Shown one piece after another: positions 39,005-48,489 of a stretch of 64,000 nt of DNA (within the stretch, counting starts at the first letter, position 1; every line of letters begins with the position of its first letter). The translations under genes and the position numbers were made by a program. This stretch comes from CAVZBT01 sp963773605 (GTDB lineage Bacteria; Acidobacteriota; UBA6911), in NCBI GenBank assembly GCA_963773605.1, contig CAVZBT010000012.1, positions 434,001-498,000 of the forward strand, read 5' to 3'. The notes below the pieces were generated by a model. It was given only the letters and a program-made list of their open reading frames with translations, was not told the DNA's origin and did no database searches.

Positions 39005-41071
39005 ATGATCGGCGAGACGATCGGCAATCACAAAATCACCGGCAAGCTCGGCCAGGGCGGCATGGGGACGGTCTATGAAGCCGAGGACACGACGCTGGGG
39101 CGCAGGGTGGCGATCAAGGTTCTTAACCCGTCGCTCACCGGGGGGAAGGAACTGGAGCGCTTCGAATCCGAAGCCAAGGTTCAGGCCAGCCTGAACCACC
39201 CGAACATCGTCTCTCTTTACAAGTTTGAGCCCATCGGCAACTCCTACTACATGGTGATGGAGTACGTCGAGGGGAAAACGCTTGCGGAGTTGGTGCGCTC
39301 CGCCGGGGCGCTGGCACCTCATATTGTGGTCGGCATTTCCAAGCAGGTGCTTGACGGCCTCGCCGCCGCCCACCGCCGTGGCATCGTACATCGTGACCTG
39401 AAGCCGTCCAACATCATGCTGACGCCGGACGGATTGGCCAAGGTGATGGACTTCGGCATCGCGAAGGTCCAGGGGGGCAAGAGCCTGACCGCGACGGGCG
39501 CCCTGGTCGGGACCGTCTACTACATGTCTCCCGAACAGGTGCGGGGCGAGGCGGTCGACGCACGTTCGGACCTGTATTCCTTCGGGGTCATTCTGTTCGA
39601 ACTCCTGACCGGCAGGGTGCCGTTCAAGGACGAGAGCGATTTCCAGATCATGATTCACCACGTCCAGACACCCCCGACACCCCCGACCCAGCTCCTTCCC
39701 AATATCCCGCTGGCCCTCGAACAGATCGTGCTGCGCTGCCTGTCGAAAGACCCAGCCGAACGATTCCAAACGGCAGACGACATTCTGTCGGCCATGGACG
39801 CTTTCGAAGAGCAGGAGCGAGCCGCGGGCCGCGGGCAGTTGTACACGCGAAAGGTCCTGGCCCAATGGCTCGAGGCTCCTGCGGGCGGACAGGCTCCGGC
39901 CGCCCCGGAGCAGGCCACGGTGCTGGATCAACGGACGGGCCTGGCGGCTCCCGTCCTGGCGCCGGTCCTGCCAGCCCCACCCCTGGCGGATTCCGCTCCT
40001 GCTCCCGTCGCGGACAAAGCATATACCATGACCCCGCCGGTCCCGACGGAGTTTCGACGGCAGCTGGCCGCACAGGGGGCGCCCGCGCCAGCAAAGAAAG
40101 GATTTGTTTTCATCGGGGCCCTCCTGGCGGTTGTGCTGCTTGCGGCCGTGGGGACCTTTGTTTTCCTGAGCCGCGGCCACACGGTGCCGGGGACTGCTTC
40201 GGTCGCGGAAACGACCCCGGCGGCCGAGCCGACGCAGGCGGGAGCGGGACCAGCGGTCCCGGCGGAACCGCTCGCGCAGGACGCATCCGCGCCGGCCGGG
40301 GATGCCGGTGGCTCTATCCCGTCAGCTGCTTCCCAGGGGCCCGCGAGTTCGGCAACGCAGCCCCCGCAGGCGACCGTTGAAGCGGCTCCGTCAGCGGGGG
40401 CGAAGGGCTCCTCCGACACGGCACTGCAGGCCCCGCCCGCCGCTCCGGGTGGCAGGCCGTCACCTCAGAAAACGCCGACCCAGGCCGTCGTGGGTAAGCG
40501 GATCGCGCCGCGCGGCAGCCCCGCGGGTGCTTCAGCAGCGACGGCCCCGCCGGAGCCCTCCGCCGCCAACCCCAGGACCTTGGCCGCGGGTAGAAACTCC
40601 AACGCTGTCCGGCAGTCCGACCCGGCAGCACCGGAGGGAGTGCTCATTTTCCTGGATCCGGACCAGTCCGGCGAGCGCATCCCGCTGGGCACAGCCCAGG
40701 CGAGAGTGGCCGACATCGTTCGCGAAAACGGCTTGCAGGTCGTCTCTTCCGGCATGGTGGCGGCCAATGTCCGCTCCGCGCTCGACCGCAGGGATTTTGC
40801 GGAGGTCCGGCGCAGCGGGGTCGGCTACGTCATCATGGGAACGGCGCACGGCTCGCTTGAAGCGCAGAATGCCTACGGCAGCACCTACACCGCAGGCCGC
40901 GCCGAGGTGAGCTTCGAGATGGTGCGGATGTCCGACGGGGCCGTGGCCGCCACGGGGAGTGGGCAAGCCAAAAGCCGGGGCTCCGCGAACGCGACCGCGG
41001 CCCTGACGGAGGCGGTCCTGAGCGCGACCTCCGATGCCGCACGGGCCCTCATGCGGCAGTTTAAGCCATAG
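39005..41071 (+). CDS. membrane Ser/Thr protein kinase with FlgT/CsgG-like outer domain
   Basis: 688 residues. The kinase domain (about 8-270) has GKLGQGGMGTVYEA, VAIK, HRDLKPSN (about 128-135), DFG (about 149) and SPEQVRGE. A Pro/Ala-rich juxtamembrane linker leads to one membrane segment (about 368-388). Outside the membrane, an Ala/Pro-rich stalk leads to a C-terminal alpha/beta domain (GLQVVSSGMVAANVRSALDRRDFAEVRRSGVGYVIMGTAHGS) that resembles FlgT/CsgG-type domains. Frame and start are clear. Second PknB-type kinase within 2 kb. Confidence 0.88.
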   Translation: MIGETIGNHKITGKLGQGGMGTVYEAEDTTLGRRVAIKVLNPSLTGGKELERFESEAKVQASLNHPNIVSLYKFEPIGNSYYMVMEYVEGKTLAELVRSAGALAPHIVVGISKQVLDGLAAAHRRGIVHRDLKPSNIMLTPDGLAKVMDFGIAKVQGGKSLTATGALVGTVYYMSPEQVRGEAVDARSDLYSFGVILFELLTGRVPFKDESDFQIMIHHVQTPPTPPTQLLPNIPLALEQIVLRCLSKDPAERFQTADDILSAMDAFEEQERAAGRGQLYTRKVLAQWLEAPAGGQAPAAPEQATVLDQRTGLAAPVLAPVLPAPPLADSAPAPVADKAYTMTPPVPTEFRRQLAAQGAPAPAKKGFVFIGALLAVVLLAAVGTFVFLSRGHTVPGTASVAETTPAAEPTQAGAGPAVPAEPLAQDASAPAGDAGGSIPSAASQGPASSATQPPQATVEAAPSAGAKGSSDTALQAPPAAPGGRPSPQKTPTQAVVGKRIAPRGSPAGASAATAPPEPSAANPRTLAAGRNSNAVRQSDPAAPEGVLIFLDPDQSGERIPLGTAQARVADIVRENGLQVVSSGMVAANVRSALDRRDFAEVRRSGVGYVIMGTAHGSLEAQNAYGSTYTAGRAEVSFEMVRMSDGAVAATGSGQAKSRGSANATAALTEAVLSATSDAARALMRQFKP

Positions 41072-41111
41072 TCACCGCCCGGCATGGGCCGAAGCCAGAT
41101 CTGTGCGACCG

Positions 41112-42007
41112 CTAGGCGGTCGAGTCAGCAGACGCCTGCGCGGCGGCCACGCCCGGCAACCCGTGACGGTAACTTTCCAGGTCCTCGCACACATCCGACA
41201 GGTTGGAGAAGCGGAAATCGCGCAACAACCGCTCCAGCCGCCCTTCGGTGCGTGACAGGTTCGTGTAGTGTCGCAGGCGGGACCGCAAAGGCGCCGATAT
41301 GCGCGGTTGTTCCGGGTCGAGTTCCCAAGGGTGAAAGTAAACCATCGCCGGTTGTCGCTCATTCTCGTTCAGCCGACGTATCGCCCAGCGGGTCAGATCG
41401 TACGGGATCAGGCGAAGGTATCCGCCCCCGGCCACCCCGATCTTCTTGCCCGCCACCTGGAGTGTCGACGGGGAAACTCGAAGACGCTCCCCCCCTTGGG
41501 CGTAGTATGCCAATAGGGGAACCGATGGCCGTCGGGGATCCCGTATAGATCGTGCCGGACAGGAAATATCGACGAGTCGAAGCGGAATCCTTCCTCGGCA
41601 AGCACATCCACAGCCCAAAGGGTTCTCTTCGTTATGGAAAAACTCGGGGCGCGGTAGGAACGAACGGGCTTCTGGACCTGGTCCATAAGGCACTGGCGCG
41701 CAGCCCTGACGTCTGCACGGAACTGCTCCGGCGATTGCCTGGAGATATGCTGGTGCGAAAAGCCATGGCTGCCGATTTCGTGCCCCGCCGCGGCGATCTC
41801 CCGCACGAGCCCGGGAAACTTTCTGGCGATCCAGCCGAGGACAAAGAACGTTCCGGTCGTGCGATTCCTGTCGAGCAACCCGAGCACTCTCCGTACGTTG
41901 CCTTCCACTCGCGGCTCGAAGCCGTCCCATGAATCGGGCTTGACGCTCGAGGCAAACGCCTCCACCTGAAAATAATCCTCCACATCCACCGTGAGCACGT
42001 TGCGCAT
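41112..42007 (-). CDS. polysaccharide deacetylase, exopolysaccharide-locus type (TIGR03006-like; one frameshift)
   Basis: Starts MRNVLTVDVEDYFQVEAF at 42007. The NodB-type motifs are present: catalytic Asp in DVED, metal-binding SHGFSHQH, and RSYRAPSFSIT. Near 41478 the frame changes. Adding one base gives the expected EFP-x-STLQVAGKKIGVAGGGYLRLIPYDLTRWAIRRLNE, then VYFHPWELDPEQPRI. The corrected length is about 298 residues. This extended C terminus is the mark of the PEP-CTERM/exosortase-locus subfamily. It trims acetyl groups from an exported polysaccharide. The sugar transferase gene lies 84 bp upstream. Confidence 0.85.
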
Positions 42008-42091
42008 GCCGTTTTTCCATACCCAGGAAACGGGCGCAGAACGAAAGCCGGGGAAAATGCAGCGGTGGTCAGGGTCGTGCCGCGCCGAAGG

Positions 42092-43483
42092 CTATGATCC
42101 CCGTCGGAACAGGACAGTTTTGACGGTCTCGCAAGCAATCACGAAATCTAAGAGTGCCGACATGTGTTTTATATAAAAAAGGTCGTACTGCAGTTTCTCG
42201 ACCGAGTCGCGCACGGAATTTCCGTACCCGTAGTTTATCTGGGCCCAGCCCGTGATCCCCGGCTTGATCGCATGCCGCAGGTGATAGAACGGGATCATGG
42301 CGGAGAGCTCTTTTACGAAGTGCGGCCGTTCTGGCCGTGGGCCGACGAGGCTCATGTCGCCCCGCAGGACGTTGATGAGCTGAGGCAATTCGTCCACGCG
42401 CACGCGCCGCAGGATCCTGCCGACCCGGGTGACGCGCGGATCGTCTTTGCTGGCCCACACCGGCCCCGTGACTTTCTCGGCGTCTTCGAACATCGAGCGA
42501 AACTTCCAAAGCGTAAACGTCTGCCCGTCCTGCCCCACCCGTTTCTGCCGGTGGAAGACAGGCCCGTGCGAATCCAGCTTTATGAGCATCATCACCAGCA
42601 GAATCAGCGGCGAAAGCATAACCAGCAGGATCGACGAAATCAGCAGCGACACGATCCGCTTCTGCAGAAGGACGTTTCTGGAAACCTCAAAGCCTGCGTT
42701 AAAGATCATCCAGCTCGGCTTGAGGTTTTCGATCGCGATCTTGCCGGTGATCCGCTCGTACAGGCTTGTGGCGTCCTCGATGGCTACGCCCTGCGTTTTG
42801 AGCGTCAACAGCTCTTCAATGGGCAGGCGGCCGCGACGGTCCTGAAGCTCCACCACGATACGGTCGACCTTGGTCTGCGCGACGATTTGCGGGATCTCTT
42901 TGAAGAGCCCGATCACTTTCGGATTCACCACCGAGATACCGACAAGGGCGGGGTTGTCGTCCACGAAGCCGGAGACGGCAATCCCCAGTTCCGGGTGCCG
43001 AAGAATTTCAGTGACCAGTTCACGCGCCAGGCGGCCCGTCCCCAGGACAAGGATATTGGTACGAGGGGCGCGCACCCCCACCCAGACGCGCAGCAGCGTG
43101 TGCCAGACGGTGAGAAAGACCGAGATCAGAACGACGCTGATGAGAAACACCCCGCGCCCGACCATCAAGTCCGGGAAGAGGTAGTAGACGAAAGCCAGCA
43201 ACCCGGAGGCCAGGGTGATAGCCTGGGCAAGGCGCACAAGAAACTGCGCAAAGGACAGGGACTTGCGGAAATCGTAGACGTCGCGAAAGTGAAGAAACAG
43301 CTGAAAAACTACCGCCATGACGAAGGCGCGCAATAAGAAGGAAGGATAAGTGCGGGGTGAAAGCGGCCATTCCTGGAGCCTGATGTGAACAGCATCCAGG
43401 ATGCAACACACCAGCAGCACATTCTCTACGAGAATGGCTCCGAATCTTCGGAAAGCCAGATAGCGCAAAAAAACCCGCCACAT
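42092..43483 (-). CDS. polyprenyl-phosphate sugar-1-phosphate transferase (EpsB/TIGR03013-like)
   Basis: 463 residues. Four to five N-terminal membrane segments, then a Rossmann-like CoA-binding-type domain (TNILVLGTGRLARELVTEI), another membrane hairpin (about 275-300) and the bacterial sugar transferase domain: KFRSMFEDAEK, RVRVDELPQLINVLRGDMSLVGPRPERPHFV, KPGITGWAQINYGYGNSVRDSVEKLQYDLFYIKHMS. It begins exopolysaccharide synthesis by loading the first sugar onto undecaprenyl phosphate. Together with the deacetylase it represents part of an exosortase-type EPS locus; no exosortase gene is visible. Confidence 0.9.
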   Translation of the reverse strand: MWRVFLRYLAFRRFGAILVENVLLVCCILDAVHIRLQEWPLSPRTYPSFLLRAFVMAVVFQLFLHFRDVYDFRKSLSFAQFLVRLAQAITLASGLLAFVYYLFPDLMVGRGVFLISVVLISVFLTVWHTLLRVWVGVRAPRTNILVLGTGRLARELVTEILRHPELGIAVSGFVDDNPALVGISVVNPKVIGLFKEIPQIVAQTKVDRIVVELQDRRGRLPIEELLTLKTQGVAIEDATSLYERITGKIAIENLKPSWMIFNAGFEVSRNVLLQKRIVSLLISSILLVMLSPLILLVMMLIKLDSHGPVFHRQKRVGQDGQTFTLWKFRSMFEDAEKVTGPVWASKDDPRVTRVGRILRRVRVDELPQLINVLRGDMSLVGPRPERPHFVKELSAMIPFYHLRHAIKPGITGWAQINYGYGNSVRDSVEKLQYDLFYIKHMSALLDFVIACETVKTVLFRRGS

Positions 43484-44756
43484 AGCAGTCAGCTGTTCAG
43501 TAGCTCGTTAGTTTTAGGCGCGACTCGTGCGCCGAGAACGCTGGAACCGTGGCTGCGCATATCGCTGCCAGCCCTGCGGCAGACGTACCTTAGAAATCTC
43601 CGCCTGCATACACACCGGCCGCGCCAAACGTCTAAGATCGTGCCGTCTGCCCCAACCAAAATCGGTCAGAGTGTAGCACATTCAGGCTAAGAATTCAGCG
43701 CAGCCGCGCCGCATCAACGTATACCAAAATTCATAGCACCTTCGGCTTGCGCGCGACCCCAGCCGTGCGTCGCCCACGTTCACCTTCACTATACTCATCG
43801 ACCTCAAACATCCTTTCCCTGAGGAATTTGCGAACTTACTCGCGAAGTGGTTCGTAGCCCGCGTCCGTGGAGTGCGGCGGCTCGACGCAGACCCTTTGGG
43901 CCATGCCCTTCAGGGCAATCCGGAAAGCGTTACCGAAGTCCTGAATTTGCTCGACTGCACCGATCCCGACGGGTCAAAGGCGAGTGTCGCCTCTGACCCG
44001 CGCCACGGTTGTGCCGATCGCGTGAACTGGGCACCCGCATGATGCCTATATGAGTGTCAGGCGCGAGATACTGCACTTCTATAAGCCGCACGGGGCTTTG
44101 TGAAAGACTCACTCCGACCCTTTGCGTCCTGACGGTGATTACGGTCTCGAAGACACAAGAAACAAACCATCCCCGACGGCTCTGAGAGGTCCATCCACCA
44201 GGCCTCCCGTTGTCCCGGAGTGTCGGGCTCCGGGAACGGGCACCGCGATTTCCGCTCCCTCTGATTGCAATCCCCCAGAAAGATTCATTCTGGTGACAAA
44301 TATCACCTTGGTCCCCTGTCGGATGACTTCAATAATCGCCAGGGTTGTATGAGAAGCACGAATTCCGTCCGACTCGATTCCGCTGTAGCACACTGGACGC
44401 TTGCCCGTCGTCAGGCCAGGAGAAAAGATTCACAGCCTCCCATCGACCTTTGCTGACTGAACCCCACGAAGAGGGCGCGTGCGTCGGCGTGACCCCGCGT
44501 CCAGAAACTACTGTACCGTAATTACGAACGGCAGTACTAAGTCCCGGGCTGAGGGTGTTTCATCGGGTGTCCCTCTTTCCTGGACGCCGCGGTGCACTCT
44601 CCGCCCGGTGGGTGCCGGCGTGTGACTGCCGCCACAATTCCCGCCGTCCCCCAGGCCGATACACTCCCCGAATCAAGCCGGATTCCCCTTATGAGAAGAC
44701 TAATTTGTTCGCCGCTATCTACCGATCTGGTCCCGCAAAAGAGGTATGGCACTCTC
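43484..44756. other. 1.27-kb intergenic region with a solo repeat fragment
   Basis: No convincing gene. Contains a fragment of the dispersed repeat at 43868-43888. An 84-codon minus-strand open frame at 44139-44393 has no recognisable features. An imperfect inverted repeat lies near 44507-44540. Codon structure is poor throughout. Confidence 0.5.
43868..43888 (+). repeat. solo fragment of the GC-rich dispersed repeat core
   Basis: 21 bp identical to the TGGAGTGCGGCGGCTCGACG-type core of the array unit at 27.3-27.8 kb, in the same orientation. Confidence 0.75.
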
Positions 44757-45254
44757 ATGCATCTCTACAAGGCGGCTGCACTGCAGCTGACAGTATTCCT
44801 GATCGTCACCGTCGCCGCGCCGCCCCTGCTCGCGGCGGACATCACGCTCGCCTGGGACGCCAACGCAGAACCCGACCTCGCCGGCTACAAGGTCTATGTC
44901 GGGACCGCCTCGCGCACGTATGGAACACCGGTAACCATTGGGACAGCGACAACTTACACCATTACCGGACTCGCTCCCGGCACGTACTACTTCAGCGTTA
45001 CGGCCTGGAACGGAGCGGGGCAGGAGAGCGGGTACTCGAATGAGGTCACCGCCACCGTAGCCGGCTCGACGGGATGCGACATCAACAGCGACGCCCTCTC
45101 GAATGTTCTCGACCTGCAAGTCCTGGTTAACTCCATCCTGGGGACCGGTGCGTGCCCGGGGTCTTGCGATATCAACAGGGATGCCCGCGTCGATGTCCTG
45201 GATCTCCAGGTGCTCGTAAACGTCGTGCTCGGCACAAGAACTTGCCCGCAATAA
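44757..45254 (+). CDS. secreted FnIII-dockerin protein
   Basis: 165 residues from the ATG at 44757, which begins a signal peptide (MHLYKAAALQLTVFLIVTVAAPPLLAAD). A fibronectin type III domain follows (about 30-102; ITLAWDANAEPDLAGYKVYVG, then YTITGLAPGTYYFSVTAWN). The C terminus is a type I dockerin with two calcium-binding repeats, DINSDALSNVLDLQVLVNSILG and DINRDARVDVLDLQVLVNVVLG, each preceded by a cysteine. Dockerins bind cohesins, and the next two genes encode cohesin-like domains. There is no catalytic domain, so it would be an adaptor or ligand-binding subunit. Confidence 0.85.
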   Translation: MHLYKAAALQLTVFLIVTVAAPPLLAADITLAWDANAEPDLAGYKVYVGTASRTYGTPVTIGTATTYTITGLAPGTYYFSVTAWNGAGQESGYSNEVTATVAGSTGCDINSDALSNVLDLQVLVNSILGTGACPGSCDINRDARVDVLDLQVLVNVVLGTRTCPQ

Positions 45255-45273
45255 CACTCGTGGAGCCGCACTC

Positions 45274-48200
45274 ATGATTCTCCGCCGGCATCAAACTGCT
45301 CTTCTTGCCCTTTTCCTGTGCACCCTCGCAGCGCTCCTGGCCCCGACGCCGGCTGCGGGCCAGACTCTGTCGGTGGGTAGTGGCTCCGGCCTCCCCGGCG
45401 CCTCCGTCGACCTGGCCGTGAATTTCACGGCCGGGGGAACCGGCGTCAGCTCACTCCAGTTCGACCTCAAGTTCTCGTCCTCCCTGACCTATGCGAGCAT
45501 AAGCACGGGGGCGGCGGCAACCGCGGCAGGAAAGAGTGCGTTAGGAAATGCTATTGCCGGTGGCATGCGCGTGGTTCTCTCCGGCTTCAACAGCAGCACC
45601 ATCGGGTCCGGGACCGTCGCCGTGGTCCGCGTCGGTATTTCGGCCGGGGCGGCGCCAGGTGCGGTCGCCGTTTCCATCGCGGAGGTCGTCGCTTCCGACC
45701 CGGGCGGCAACGGGGTGGGCATTACGGGAACCGGCGGCACCGTCACGGTCACCGCGCCGGCGGATACCACGCCACCCATCATCAGCGCGGTCTCGGCTTC
45801 GTCCATCACCGTCTCCGGGGCGACGGTCTCCTGGACAACGAACGAGCCTTCCAGCAGCCAGGTTGATTTTGGGACGACCATCGCCTACGGCGCTTCTACC
45901 TCGCTCAATACGGGCCTGGTCACGAGTCACTCTCAGACCCTTACGGGGCTCGCGCCCTCGACCCTGTATCACTACCGCGTCCGGTCGCGCGACGGCGCAG
46001 GGAATCTGGCCTCCAGCACCGACTATACATTCACCACGGTAACCCCGGCGGATACCACCCCGCCCGTCATAGCCGCGGTGACGTCGTCAAACGTCACCAG
46101 CTCCGGGGCCGCCATCACCTGGACGACCAACGAGGTCTCCAACTCGCAGGTCGAGTACGGGACCACAACGGGCTACGGCAGCTCTACCGGTGTGAACACG
46201 AGCATGGTCACCCACCATGCGCAGTCGCTGGGCGGCCTTGCGCCGGCCACGCTCTACCACTATCGGGTCAAGTCCCGCGACGCAGGCGGCAACTGGGCCA
46301 CTTCGGCCGACTACACGTTCACGACGACGGCCTCAAACGACACGACCGCACCGGCGATCCGCAACGTGTCCGCATCGGCCGTGACGAAGGCAACGGCCCT
46401 GATACTCTGGTCGACCGACGAGTCCGCCGATTCCCAGGTTGAATACGGCACTGGGGCCTCTTATGGAACTTCCACTCCGTTGAATGCCGCCGCCGTGACC
46501 TCGCATGCCCAGCTGCTGAGCGGCTTGACGGCCAAAACGCAATACCATTACAGGGTCCGGTCGCGCGACGGCTCGGGCAACCTCGCCACCTCCGACGACC
46601 ACACGTTCACGACCTCCGATGCGCAGGATACGGCACCGCCGGTCATTTCCGCCGTGACCGTTTCCGGCATCGGTCATTCCCGCGCCACCGTCACCTGGTC
46701 GACCAACAAACCGGCGGACAGCCAGGTCGAATACGGGACCGTGGAGTCATACGGCTTTGTCACGGCGCTCCGGCCCACTCTGGCCGAAGCGCACGCCGAA
46801 GTGCTGACCGGCCTGACGCCGAAGACCACCTACCACTTCCGTGTCAAGTCAAAGGACGCCGACGGCAACATGGCCGTGTCGGCCGATCTCACGTTCACCA
46901 CGGGCGAGAAACCGAACGGGGAGGCCGCCGCCACGATGTTCTATCCCCTCATGTCCGGGGGCGGCGAGATCAGTCAACCCGGAGAAGGCGAGGACCAATA
47001 CGTGGGTGTGGCCATCGCCAACCTCGACTCCGGCCCAGCCACCCTCACATTCACCGCCTATGGTCCCTCGGGAGAGGAGATCTCCGGACCGTCGATCACC
47101 AACCCTGCCACCCGGGTCCTGTACCCGACGCAACAATTGCCGGTCGTGGACACGGAGCTGTTCGGAGATGCGATCCAATCCCACGGCACCATCGGGTGGA
47201 TCAAGGTCGAAAGCACGGTGGCGAAAGTGGCGGGGTTTTTCCTCATGTTCAACGCGCGTATGAGCGTACTGGACGGAGCGAACATCTCGTCGCACCCGAT
47301 GACTTCGTTCGTGCTCCCCGAAATCGACGACCAGGGGTTCACACGGGTCGACATCGCGAACCCATCCGCCGACCCGGCTGAATTGAGCTTCGAGCTGGTC
47401 CGCGCGGACGGGACTACCGCCGCGGAAACGACCCGCACCGTGCTGGGGAACGGCGCCGTCGTAACCGACCTCTTCACCGACCTGTTCCCCGACACGACAC
47501 CGGCGGCTTCCGACTATCTCCGCGTGAGCGCACAGAGAGGCGTGCTGGCGTTCGAGCTGTTCGGCAAGGGGTCCCAGTATGTGGATGGCCTCAACGGCCA
47601 GGATGCGGCGGCGGGAGCGACAACCCTTTACTCGCCCCAGTACGCCGTGGGCGGTCCGTGGCGGTCGGCGCTGTCGATCGTGAACCTCGACAATATTGCA
47701 GGAACCGTGACCTTCCGGTTCATCCGGGACGATGCCACCCAGGTCGGATCGACGAAAGTGCTGCCGATCGAGGCGCACGGGAAAATCCGCATCGACGACC
47801 CCGCACTCTTCCAGAGTCTGTTCGTCAACCCGACCAATGTCGTAACCCAGGGCTATATCGAGATCGTCAGCAGCGGAATCCGGCTCAGCGGAAGCGTCCT
47901 TTTCGGGGACCCCGAAGGCAAGATGTTCTCGGCGGCGCTGCCGCTTGTGGATAAGCTGCAGCGTTCCGTACTCTTCAGCCACGTGGCGTCGGACCAGACG
48001 TACTTCACGGGCATCGCGATCCTCAATCCGAACACCACCGATGCGACCGCGACCCTTGACCTCTACGGAGCCGATGGACGCATCGAGGCGTCGACGGTCA
48101 TGACCATTCCGGGGAGGCAGCGCAAGTCGATGGTGTTGACCGAGTACTTCCCTGCTCTGGTCGGGCAGAACCGCAATTCGGGCTACGTCAAAGTGACGGC

Positions 48201-48285
48201 AGACAAAGAAGTCGCCGCATTCGCCTTATTCGGAAGCAACGACTTGTCCGTCCTCTCGGCCATCCCGCCGCAAGACGTGCCGTAA
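45274..48285 (+). CDS. secreted cohesin-FnIII scaffold-like protein (1003 residues)
   Basis: Signal peptide, then a cohesin-like domain (about 30-160; LSVGSGSGLPGASVDLAVNF, then SLQFDLKFSSSLTYASI, then AVVRVGISAGAAPG). Four FnIII/purple-acid-phosphatase-N-type repeats of about 96 residues start near 162, 258, 354 and 450. Each has TTPPVI-type starts, a W(T/S)T(N/D)E strand, SQVEYGTT and LYHYRVRSRDGAGN. The last 455 residues form an unrecognised beta-rich module with internal repeats (YVGVAIANLDSGPATLTF; YFTGIAILNPNTTDATATL). There is no sorting tail, LPXTG or PEP-CTERM, so it is released or held by binding. It starts 19 bp after the dockerin gene. Confidence 0.82.
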   Translation: MILRRHQTALLALFLCTLAALLAPTPAAGQTLSVGSGSGLPGASVDLAVNFTAGGTGVSSLQFDLKFSSSLTYASISTGAAATAAGKSALGNAIAGGMRVVLSGFNSSTIGSGTVAVVRVGISAGAAPGAVAVSIAEVVASDPGGNGVGITGTGGTVTVTAPADTTPPIISAVSASSITVSGATVSWTTNEPSSSQVDFGTTIAYGASTSLNTGLVTSHSQTLTGLAPSTLYHYRVRSRDGAGNLASSTDYTFTTVTPADTTPPVIAAVTSSNVTSSGAAITWTTNEVSNSQVEYGTTTGYGSSTGVNTSMVTHHAQSLGGLAPATLYHYRVKSRDAGGNWATSADYTFTTTASNDTTAPAIRNVSASAVTKATALILWSTDESADSQVEYGTGASYGTSTPLNAAAVTSHAQLLSGLTAKTQYHYRVRSRDGSGNLATSDDHTFTTSDAQDTAPPVISAVTVSGIGHSRATVTWSTNKPADSQVEYGTVESYGFVTALRPTLAEAHAEVLTGLTPKTTYHFRVKSKDADGNMAVSADLTFTTGEKPNGEAAATMFYPLMSGGGEISQPGEGEDQYVGVAIANLDSGPATLTFTAYGPSGEEISGPSITNPATRVLYPTQQLPVVDTELFGDAIQSHGTIGWIKVESTVAKVAGFFLMFNARMSVLDGANISSHPMTSFVLPEIDDQGFTRVDIANPSADPAELSFELVRADGTTAAETTRTVLGNGAVVTDLFTDLFPDTTPAASDYLRVSAQRGVLAFELFGKGSQYVDGLNGQDAAAGATTLYSPQYAVGGPWRSALSIVNLDNIAGTVTFRFIRDDATQVGSTKVLPIEAHGKIRIDDPALFQSLFVNPTNVVTQGYIEIVSSGIRLSGSVLFGDPEGKMFSAALPLVDKLQRSVLFSHVASDQTYFTGIAILNPNTTDATATLDLYGADGRIEASTVMTIPGRQRKSMVLTEYFPALVGQNRNSGYVKVTADKEVAAFALFGSNDLSVLSAIPPQDVP

Positions 48286-48299
48286 CCGGCATGAACGCT

Positions 48300-48325
48300 G
48301 GGCGGGGCGTTCCCGAGCCCCGCCC
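48300..48325 (+). terminator. GC-rich hairpin after the first cohesin gene
   Basis: A perfect 9-bp stem (48300-48308 with 48317-48325) and an 8-nt loop, starting 15 nt after the stop codon. It is followed by TGTTT, not a long U-run, so termination may be partial. Confidence 0.55.
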
Positions 48326-48489
48326 TGTTTCCGCGGGTTTTGTCCGGGGCAGATGGATGCGCAGGGTCTGCCATCCTGAATCCCTCCCGGGGGGCGCAGG
48401 GGCCCGTTCCCGGCATTTTGTGACGTGTGCCCTATGCCTGCCTCTGCTGGCGCGCGATAAGTTCAGTCGAAAGCGTCCAGGAGCGGCCT

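Noticed and set aside
44139..44393. 84-codon open frame in the large intergenic region
   Set aside because: No ribosome-binding site, no recognised motif and codon use unlike the neighbours.
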